Both the position numbers and the translations under genes were made by a program. Under the pieces are notes generated by a model. The model was not told where the DNA came from. It was given only the letters and a program-made list of their open reading frames with translations, and ran no database searches. A DNA stretch of 64,000 nt from Rhizobium mongolense subsp. loessense (GTDB lineage: Bacteria; Pseudomonadota; Alphaproteobacteria; Rhizobiales; Rhizobiaceae): contig NZ_FMTM01000008.1 of the NCBI RefSeq assembly GCF_900099775.1, positions 186,001 to 250,000 on the forward strand. Direction: 5' to 3'. This document shows, piece after piece, positions 57,487-64,000 of this stretch (positions are counted from its first letter, which is position 1; each line of letters opens with the position of its first letter).

Positions 57487-57855
57487 TACAAACCCCTTCC
57501 CAATGGGACCAAGAACACTGATCCCTGTATTTAGTAGATCTCCTTCAGTCTCCAGAATTACTCCGAAGCAACATAGATAGATACTTGAACTATCTGAGTA
57601 GCGTTTATTCTAATTTACCAATTCAAGTCTATCTATGGTTGATGATATTAGGCTTTTATATTCCGTCAATATGAAAACCGTGGGCTATGTCGAATTGATT
57701 ACTCTTGTAATACAGTTGATGTAAGCCTGTTTAATCCTGCTTAACCATGTTGGATTTGATAACAGAATCGACAATGCAAGCTTCGCTCAACCAATACGTT
57801 CTAGACATGGGAGGGGAAGACAGGCAAAAGGCTGCCTTGCTGAGGGGAAAGAGCG
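57487..57855. promoter_or_regulatory. Divergent control region with a long inverted repeat
   Basis: An AT-rich 369-base gap. Arms CATAGATAGATACTTGAA (57572-57589) and TTCAAGTCTATCTATG (57622-57637) are reverse complements apart from a 2-base insertion. It is a candidate binding site for the regulator of the polysaccharide operon, which in S. meliloti is the c-di-GMP-dependent AraC-like CuxR; no cuxR-like gene is in the window. Confidence 0.5.
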
Positions 57856-58185
57856 ATGCGGAACTTCGATTTCACCGGAATACGGGCGTCGGACACCGTC
57901 CGCAGGACTGCGCTGGCTTTTGGGCTGATGCTCATCGCCGCAGGACCGATCTCATGCGCAGCCGTCGATGACGACCTGGCACTTGCCTCCAATGCAAAGC
58001 CGGCAAAAACCGTGGTTACCAAAGTGCCGCGCAGCACCAAGGTCTACAGCTATGCGGTGGCAAGCAACAGAGCGGCAGTGCCAGTGAGCGCGGGGTCCAA
58101 GGTTTATCATGGCTCCGCGCCATGGATCTGCACGCCGAGCGGGTTCGGCCAGAAGTCACGCTGCTTCGCGCGACCGGCCACCTGA
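57856..58185 (+). CDS. Small exported protein of unknown function
   Basis: 109 residues, starting MRNFDFTGIRASDTVRRTAL AFGLMLIAAGPISCAAVDDD. A signal peptide is clear; PISCA could be a weak lipobox. The mature part is basic and Ser/Val-rich with a Cys pair near the end (WICTPSG, SRCFARPAT). It has AGGGGAAAG upstream. Not recognised. Confidence 0.6.
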   Translation: MRNFDFTGIRASDTVRRTALAFGLMLIAAGPISCAAVDDDLALASNAKPAKTVVTKVPRSTKVYSYAVASNRAAVPVSAGSKVYHGSAPWICTPSGFGQKSRCFARPAT

Positions 58186-58198
58186 TGACCCTGAGGGT

Positions 58199-58966
58199 CT
58201 AGTTTCGCCACCTGCCCGATGCGTTGCCGGCTTCATTGTTGAAGAAGCGTGAAGCGGCCTCAGTGCGGTTGCGGACATTCATCTTCTTGTAGATGTTGCG
58301 TACGTGAACCTTCACGGTGTTTTCGGAAAGGTGAAGCTCATCGGCGATGATCTTGTTCTGCGTACCCTTGCAGATCAGGTCCAGGATCTGGACTTCGCGG
58401 GTGGTGAGCGCGGAAAGATCGCCTTGGCGAAGCCTCAAATTGCCGCCACTGGCTGCAGCAACTGACTTCGTGTCGTAAAGCGATTTCTCCGGCTGCGCGG
58501 CCGTGAGCCGGTTAAGCAGCGCCGATGGAAAATGCTCGCCGCCCTTCATCAGAAGGTCGACCGCCGCCATGAACACGTCGAGGCGGAGATTGAGCGGCAG
58601 CACGCCATCAATGACCCGCGCTTCAACCAGCCGGTTTATATAGGGCTCCAGCATGTCGATCGCCTCGACCACCAGACCGATCGACGTCGACGGGTGGTTT
58701 TCCCGCACGACCTGAAGCGCCTCGTTCAACTCGGGGCCGGCGATATGGTAGAAGAGCACGAGCTTGGCATCGTTTGCGTCGTTTTCCAGCATCGCCTTTG
58801 AATAGCCCTTGCTGACCACTTCGCAGCCTGCGAATTTCTTCGCCAAAGCCTCCGCTAGGCATTCGGAGAACAAATCCGCATTTGCAATGACCAGTATTGT
58901 ATCTCCGGCCGGGCCGAACTTTCGGCTTTGGTCGGCATCCCCCGTCTTCGACGCCGTCATGAACAT
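58199..58966 (-). CDS. LuxR-type transcriptional regulator
   Basis: 255 residues; GGAGG precedes the ATG at 58966. The N-terminal domain (TILVIANADLFSECLAEALA) is receiver-like but lacks the usual phospho-acceptor set, and reads AKLVLFYHIAG where the Asp would stand. The C-terminal HTH is clear: SALTTREVQILDLICKGTQN, KIIADELHLSENTVKVHVRN, IYKKMNVRNRTEAASRFF. Regulators of this build (VpsT/CsgD style) control biofilm matrix genes. It lies between the polysaccharide operon and the type I secretion locus, so either may be its target. Confidence 0.8.
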   Translation of the reverse strand: MFMTASKTGDADQSRKFGPAGDTILVIANADLFSECLAEALAKKFAGCEVVSKGYSKAMLENDANDAKLVLFYHIAGPELNEALQVVRENHPSTSIGLVVEAIDMLEPYINRLVEARVIDGVLPLNLRLDVFMAAVDLLMKGGEHFPSALLNRLTAAQPEKSLYDTKSVAAASGGNLRLRQGDLSALTTREVQILDLICKGTQNKIIADELHLSENTVKVHVRNIYKKMNVRNRTEAASRFFNNEAGNASGRWRN

Positions 58967-59833
58967 TTACGCCTCCCCATAGCGTTACACGTTACAGATG
59001 CTTTGGGCGATACTGTGAAAACACCCAAAGAGGTGTGCCCTAAAAATTTCGGTCTTAGTTAGTTAGCCATTTCTTAATTATGGTAATATGAACAGATACG
59101 AAAATAAATGGCCCAAATGGGTTAGTTTTTGCAGATTTAAAGTGATATTTCCTATTGTTCCGGTTGTATCGGCGTAAGTACAGCTAACTTCTGGGCTATA
59201 TGTTCCAATATTTTTGTCTCGAAATGGTATTTGTGTCCCAATATAAAAGACCGACTATTTTTGGTATTTTACTGTCGCGGCCGTGAACTAAGAATTTACT
59301 TATAAAAACGTTCTGGCCGCGGATCCAGCAAGCTGAACCTTCGGAACACGAGGCCCGCGGCCTGGCGGCATCAGTTTGCGCAGACGCGACTAGATGCCCG
59401 AGTACCTCGCTAGTCTGTTTTCCATGATTATCTCCGGCTTTTTCCAGTAATTCCTGATTCGCTAGCCCGAATTGGTATCTATCAACATAATATTTTCTCG
59501 GCCACAGTCGCACCGTTGCCAAGTGGCGACATGGGAGGCGTCGGAATATCACCTAGTGCCTGCGGTATCGCGGCGCCTTAGCTGGGGTAACTCAAAGAAA
59601 TAAGTGCGTGAAGTCTGCAATCTTACAATTGCGGATCAGTTACCTGCGCCTTTGTACTGAGTAACGCGCAGTTCAATGAGGGTTTGGTCTACAAACCGGA
59701 ACATCAAATGCAGGTGACAAGGTAGTGCTTACATCTGCCGATCTGTAACAGTATCGGAGCAAGCGCGAGCAAAATCCCGTTGAGATGAAAGGGATTTCGA
59801 AAGCTGCTCCGAATTTTTTTGGAGAAATGCGAA
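58967..59833. other. 867-base intergenic region ahead of the secretion locus
   Basis: AT-rich in its first 350 bases. Short open frames on the minus strand lack ribosome-binding sites and homology. It probably contains the promoters of the regulator and of the secretion genes. A small RNA is possible, but no terminator-like hairpin was found. Confidence 0.4.
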
Positions 59834-60817
59834 ATGAGCTACAATTATCCGAATGGCGGCGACGAAACGAATGTCGGCGCGCTTGCCGACGGCTTCGCCA
59901 ATACTGCAATCAACGATACTGACGTAGAGGACGGCTCCACCGGCTATGTCGGCGGTGTGGCAAACGGCGACAACCGCAACAACAGCGACAGCAGCGTCGA
60001 CGTCGACGTGGACTCCAAGATCGATGTCGATGCCAACAACGGCGACAACCGCGACAACTCATACGACTGGAGCTACGACAGCAAGTCGTACAGCGATAAC
60101 GACAACATCACCAACACCAAGACGACCACTATCACCGATACGGACGTCAAGACCGACTATGACTGGAGCTACGACAGCAAGTCGTACAGCGACAACGACA
60201 CCTTCACCAGCACCAAGACGGACACTGACATCAAGACCATAACCGATACCGATATCAAGACGATCACCGATACTGACACCGATATCAAGACGATCACCGA
60301 CACCAACAGCCACAATACGACGACAACCGACAGCTTCAACAAGACGGACACAGACTTCGCCGTTCTTGAAGACGTCAAGGATTTCGACAACCTCGGGATC
60401 GCCGGCGGCAACCTCAATATCGGTGACAACTTCTCGTTCACGCTTGATGTCGACAACATCCTCAACGGCTCGCTCGGTGCTGGCGGCAACGGCTTCAGCG
60501 CTGTCCAGGCAAATCATCTTGCCGACCAGGACAGTGCCTGGAACATCAAGATGGATAACGAAGGGGCCCGCAACCATCTCGAAGCGGACGGCGGCAAGGC
60601 CTTCGGCTCGGAAGGCATCGACATCGGCGGTGCCGGCTGGGCAGGCGGCGCAGGTGACGATATCACCGGTACGAGCACGGCCGATGCTTCGGCGATCATT
60701 GCCAATTCCGGCTTCCATCTGGAAGTCGTTCAGGGCGCCAACCTGCTCTCCAACACCTTCGACAGCAGCGTCGTAGGCGGCAACCTGGCGGGGGACGACG
60801 CCGACTCTGGAGCCTAA
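59834..60817 (+). CDS. Repetitive acidic exported protein, type I secretion locus
   Basis: 327 residues from the ATG at 59834 (GGAGA 9 bases upstream). No signal peptide. Residues about 40-180 are low-complexity Asp/Thr/Ser/Asn: the unit YDWSYDSKSYSDND occurs twice, and TDTDIKTI-type units at least four times. The C-terminal 140 residues are Gly/Asn/Ala-rich. Such composition with no Sec signal beside an ABC exporter suggests a type I secreted surface or matrix protein. No calcium-binding GGxGxD repeats were seen. Confidence 0.65.
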   Translation: MSYNYPNGGDETNVGALADGFANTAINDTDVEDGSTGYVGGVANGDNRNNSDSSVDVDVDSKIDVDANNGDNRDNSYDWSYDSKSYSDNDNITNTKTTTITDTDVKTDYDWSYDSKSYSDNDTFTSTKTDTDIKTITDTDIKTITDTDTDIKTITDTNSHNTTTTDSFNKTDTDFAVLEDVKDFDNLGIAGGNLNIGDNFSFTLDVDNILNGSLGAGGNGFSAVQANHLADQDSAWNIKMDNEGARNHLEADGGKAFGSEGIDIGGAGWAGGAGDDITGTSTADASAIIANSGFHLEVVQGANLLSNTFDSSVVGGNLAGDDADSGA

Positions 60818-60840
60818 CCTCCGACCACTGCGGAAACAAA

Positions 60841-60865
60841 CTGCACCGGCATTCCGCCGGTGCAG
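60841..60865. terminator. Hairpin between the two exported-protein genes
   Basis: Perfect 10-bp stem CTGCACCGGC/GCCGGTGCAG with a 5-base loop; only TTT follows, so partial termination is likely. Confidence 0.5.
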
Positions 60866-60960
60866 TTTGGCGGTTTGAGAAGCGGCTGAGAAGAATAGCT
60901 CGTCATCGATGAGTTTGCTGCCTTTCAGGCCGGACACCGTGTTGAACGGGAGGGGCTGTC

Positions 60961-62982
60961 ATGCATGCAGAGAAGATTTCGGAAATCGTTGCCCATTTCA
61001 TCGGCTTATTCGGCGCTGCAACCGACGAAGCGCGGATGCGAAGCAATTACCTGGACGGCGCCCGTCCGCGCGAAGCCGATCCTTCGCTGTCAGAGGACGA
61101 GGCTTCCAGCCCGGCCTTTGCTTCGAACCTTCAGCTGAAAGATTACGATCCGGGCGTCAATTACCGCTCCGTCAGCTATGATATTAACTACGGAGATCCG
61201 CACGACTTCGGCGGAGTATTCGAAGAGACCCTGAAGAAGCTGGCCGAGATTGCATCGCGCGATCTCAGCGCTCCACACTTCGGCGCCAATGTCTACCTTC
61301 CCGGCGAGGAGGAAGAAGAACTCGAAGTCTTCCAGGGACCAGGGTCGGTCATCAGCCATGTGGCCCAGGCGAATATGTTGATCGACGACGACCACCTGAA
61401 TATGACCGGCGATCAGCCGGAGCTGCGCGACACGAGCTTCGTCACACACCGCCTCATGGAATTCAGCGAGAAAGCGGACGCCTCTACGCCCTTCTCTTCC
61501 TATGACCGCGTCGATACGCAGGAGGGCCTGCGGGCGATCGCAGACGATATCCACGAGTATATCCAGGCGGCGCGCGAGAGCGGCGCCACGACGATGGAAA
61601 GCGGGGAACCGCAGATCTTCGTGCTCCCAGACAACCAGATCGACGGCATTAGTACTTATACTTATGTGAACGGTCAGCTCGTCGAAGAAGCGCCTTCGAT
61701 CGACGTCTTCATGCCCGACCGCGGCATCGCAACGCCGCCCGCAGAGCCTGAGAAAAGCGACGTACCCGTGGAACAGGACGGCGGCAGCGGCAACAGCCTC
61801 GATGTGGCCGCAGGCGCCAATGTGCTTGCAAACGTGGTGGAAATCACCGAGACGACGATCATATCGCCGGTTACCGCTGTGATGGGCAACTACCATCAGA
61901 TCGATGCGATTTCGCAGTTTTACGTCTACAGCGACCGCGACGAGATCGCTTCCGTGTTCAATCATGACGACAGCGCGATGACCGTTGCGAACAACATCGC
62001 GATTTTCGAGCGCAGCACTTACGACGATGGAAAGCCGGACACCGCAGAACAGGCGGCTGAGACGATCTTTCCCACCGCATGGCGCGTCAGCGTGATCGAA
62101 GGCGATGTTTCCTTCGTGAACTGGATCGAGCAGTATCACTTCATCAGCGACAACGACACGATGACTGTGACGACGACCGGCTCGGAGGCAACCGTGCTGA
62201 CGGGCGGCAATGCCGCCGTCAACCTTGCCTCCTTCCTCGGGATCGGCATGCAGTACGACCTGATCATCGTCGGCGGCGACATTCTCGACATGAATGTCAT
62301 TTCGCAGATTGCCCTGCTCTATGACAACGACTGGGTGCGCACCGAGGACGGGGCTCCGGGTGCCACCGTGCAATCCGGCAACAATCTGATCTGGAACCTC
62401 GCATCCATCCACAACGTCGGCGCAAACGACCGTTTCGAAGCGATGCCCGACTATGTGGTGCAGACGCAAAAGGCAATCGAGGACCGCGATGCGGCGATGC
62501 CGTCGGGGCTATCGCATGACGGCAATTTCGAAGGTTATATCGGCCTTAACGTCCTCTACATCACCGGCAATCTCTACGATGTGAACATCATCAAGCAGGT
62601 GAGCATCCTTGGTGATTCCGACGACGTGACACAGGCCGTATCGAACATTCTCGAGCACAACCAGGGCGCCGATATAAAGATCGACACGGGCAGCAATGCC
62701 GTCGTCAACATCGCCCAGATTACCGATTACGACAGCTTTGGCCAGACGACCTACCTTGCCGGCCAGCTCTATTCGGATGCCATCCTGATCCAGGGCGGCC
62801 TGGTGGAGCACGACACATCGCAGCCACGGCCGAACAGCGATCATCTCGTCAATGAAGTCATCGCATTCCTCGGGGAAGACGAGCCGCTTGGCGGATCCGA
62901 GGACGCGGTCATCAACGCAGGTCATGACCTTTCATGGACGCTGGCGCAACCGGCCGACGTAATGCAAACCGTCGTCGCCTAA
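60961..62982 (+). CDS. Large type I-secreted-like repeat protein
   Basis: A 673-residue acidic protein (GAGGGGCTGTC precedes the ATG). Residues about 1-270 are a unique region with acidic clusters (PGEEEEELEVF). From about 275 on, 60-80 residue repeats recur with the pattern (A/S)GxNxxxNxAxI followed by Tyr/Asp-rich strands: AAGANVLANVVEI, TGGNAAVNLASFL, QSGNNLIWNLASI, DTGSNAVVNIAQI, NAGHDLSWTLAQP. This suggests a beta-solenoid-like export product. It is followed 22 bases on by the exporter gene, so it is a probable cargo. Confidence 0.7.
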   Translation: MHAEKISEIVAHFIGLFGAATDEARMRSNYLDGARPREADPSLSEDEASSPAFASNLQLKDYDPGVNYRSVSYDINYGDPHDFGGVFEETLKKLAEIASRDLSAPHFGANVYLPGEEEEELEVFQGPGSVISHVAQANMLIDDDHLNMTGDQPELRDTSFVTHRLMEFSEKADASTPFSSYDRVDTQEGLRAIADDIHEYIQAARESGATTMESGEPQIFVLPDNQIDGISTYTYVNGQLVEEAPSIDVFMPDRGIATPPAEPEKSDVPVEQDGGSGNSLDVAAGANVLANVVEITETTIISPVTAVMGNYHQIDAISQFYVYSDRDEIASVFNHDDSAMTVANNIAIFERSTYDDGKPDTAEQAAETIFPTAWRVSVIEGDVSFVNWIEQYHFISDNDTMTVTTTGSEATVLTGGNAAVNLASFLGIGMQYDLIIVGGDILDMNVISQIALLYDNDWVRTEDGAPGATVQSGNNLIWNLASIHNVGANDRFEAMPDYVVQTQKAIEDRDAAMPSGLSHDGNFEGYIGLNVLYITGNLYDVNIIKQVSILGDSDDVTQAVSNILEHNQGADIKIDTGSNAVVNIAQITDYDSFGQTTYLAGQLYSDAILIQGGLVEHDTSQPRPNSDHLVNEVIAFLGEDEPLGGSEDAVINAGHDLSWTLAQPADVMQTVVA

Positions 62983-63004
62983 CCGAGCCAGAGGGAGACG
63001 TTAC

Positions 63005-64000
63005 GTGAACCATATTTCAAAACAGACGCTTGCCGCCGACCGCTCGCTCAGATTTGGCAGTACCGGCCGCGTCGACGAAACGGTGACGGGCGCCTGCATG
63101 TCGGCGATCGACGAAGCCGTTGCGAGCCTGCGGAAGCTCACGGAGAACCGCACGGCGCCGGCGCAGTCCGTTTCGACCGCCGAGCCGAAGGCCGAAAAAG
63201 CCCCTGAGCCGATCGAAAATCCAGCCGAGGAGACGGCCCCGCTGATCCCGCTAAGCTCGCGAGCCGTCTCAGGTCCTGAGCGCTCGGCGGAACAGGCGAA
63301 GGCCGGGGAAACCGTTGCCAAGACAACGCCTGACACGCCGATCGTGCCGCTCGAGACGCCAGGTGATCAGAGCGAGGCAAAGGCCAATCCCGCAATTCCT
63401 TTCGCCAAGACGATCGACGGCAATCGCGGGCCAATCAGGGAGAACGAGCGCCGCCAGCGCAACGACGGCGGCAACAACGGCAAGACCCCCGATTTTGGCG
63501 GTGGCGGCGGTGGCGGCGGTGGCGGCGCCAGCTTCCACAAGCGCAGCGAACCGGTGAACTTTGCCGTCAGCCTCGCAAGGGGTATCGCAGCTGTCCGGCG
63601 CAACATGGTCATCGTCATGGCCTTCACGATCGCCATCAATGTATTGCTTCTTGCGATCCCTCTCTATCTCTTTCAGATTTCCGACCGCGTGCTGACGAGC
63701 CGTTCGATCGATACACTGGTGATGCTCACGGTTGCCGTTCTAGGCGCCGTCATCCTGCAGGCCTTCATGGATTCGATCCGGCGCTTCATTCTGATGCGCA
63801 CGGCGGTCGAGCTCGAAGTGCAACTCGGGGCGCCGATCCTGAGTGCCGCCGCTCGCGCATCGCTGCATGGCAACGGCAGGGACTACCAGACGTTGCAGGA
63901 TCTGCAGCAACTACGGTCCTTCCTGACCTCGGGCACGCTCATCGCCTTTCTCGATGCACCGCTGATGCCGCTCTTCGTCGTCGTTGTCTATATGGTGCAT
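63005..64000 (+). CDS. Type I secretion ABC transporter (PrtD-like), 5' part
   Basis: Starts at a GTG with GAGGGAGAC upstream and is still open at the window end (332 codons visible). The first 190 residues are a long soluble Pro/Glu-rich extension with a glycine run. The transmembrane domain begins VRRNMVIVMAFTIAINVLLL AIPLYLFQISDRVLTSRSID TL, the conserved entry of PrtD/HlyB-type exporters, and continues GRDYQTLQDLQQLRSFLTSG TLIAFLDAPLMPLFVVVVY. The ATPase domain lies beyond the window. The unusual N-terminal extension is longer than in typical PrtD. Confidence 0.85.
   Translation, partial: MNHISKQTLAADRSLRFGSTGRVDETVTGACMSAIDEAVASLRKLTENRTAPAQSVSTAEPKAEKAPEPIENPAEETAPLIPLSSRAVSGPERSAEQAKAGETVAKTTPDTPIVPLETPGDQSEAKANPAIPFAKTIDGNRGPIRENERRQRNDGGNNGKTPDFGGGGGGGGGGASFHKRSEPVNFAVSLARGIAAVRRNMVIVMAFTIAINVLLLAIPLYLFQISDRVLTSRSIDTLVMLTVAVLGAVILQAFMDSIRRFILMRTAVELEVQLGAPILSAAARASLHGNGRDYQTLQDLQQLRSFLTSGTLIAFLDAPLMPLFVVVVYMVH

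Noticed and set aside
59196-59552. 118-residue minus-strand frame in the gap before the secretion locus
   Set aside because: No ribosome-binding site, no recognisable domain, and unusual composition in an AT-rich control region.

Overview
The window is a piece of an alphaproteobacterial chromosome, most likely a rhizobium (Rhizobium/Sinorhizobium group). The clues are an Atu4866-type protein relic, an alpha-r14-like small RNA with anti-Shine-Dalgarno loops, DUF1127 micro-proteins, and a gene order matching the arabinose-containing-polysaccharide cluster of Sinorhizobium meliloti. About two thirds of it (about 4958-47490) is a complete temperate T7-like podovirus prophage.

Left flank (1-4972): the end of an aldo/keto reductase, a decayed Atu4866-like gene, a membrane-anchored dual-specificity phosphatase, soluble transhydrogenase sthA, trigger factor tig, and then the 3' half of a tRNA-Leu(UAG) gene cut in its anticodon arm.

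Prophage: a 15-bp core (attL 4958-4972, attR 47476-47490) interrupts the host tRNA-Leu, and neither junction rebuilds it. The phage carries its own complete tRNA-Leu(UAG) beside the integrase. Next come a winged-helix regulator, small accessory genes, a GP88-like gene and an accessory block holding two AbiJ/HEPN-like abortive-infection proteins, a small winged-helix protein and a membrane-anchored putative PD-(D/E)XK nuclease. The rest is a collinear T7 genome read leftward: RNA polymerase (right end), SSB, endonuclease I, amidase, primase-helicase, DNA polymerase, exonuclease, portal, scaffold, capsid, tail tubes, internal virion proteins, tail fibre and terminase.

Two sequence families organise this prophage. 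Seven copies of a T7-type promoter (ATTACCACCCACTTAAG, 12 of 17 bases identical to the T7 promoter) should be read by the phage polymerase. Sixteen copies of a palindrome, ATYCAC-NN-GTGRAT, are scattered over the whole prophage, and none was noticed in the flanks. They lie beside promoters and terminators and even inside genes, like a distributed operator or stoperator system able to silence a T7-like phage as a lysogen.

Right flank (47518-64000): the orphaned 5' half of the tRNA with its probable promoter, a GDYXXLXY/DUF2157 gene pair, the small RNA, two DUF1127 genes, a leftward polysaccharide operon (UDP-xylose synthase, UDP-sugar 4-epimerase, cellulose-synthase-like transferase, DUF995 protein, glycoside hydrolase), a LuxR-type regulator, and a rightward type I secretion locus with two repetitive exported proteins and the start of the ABC exporter, which runs off the window.
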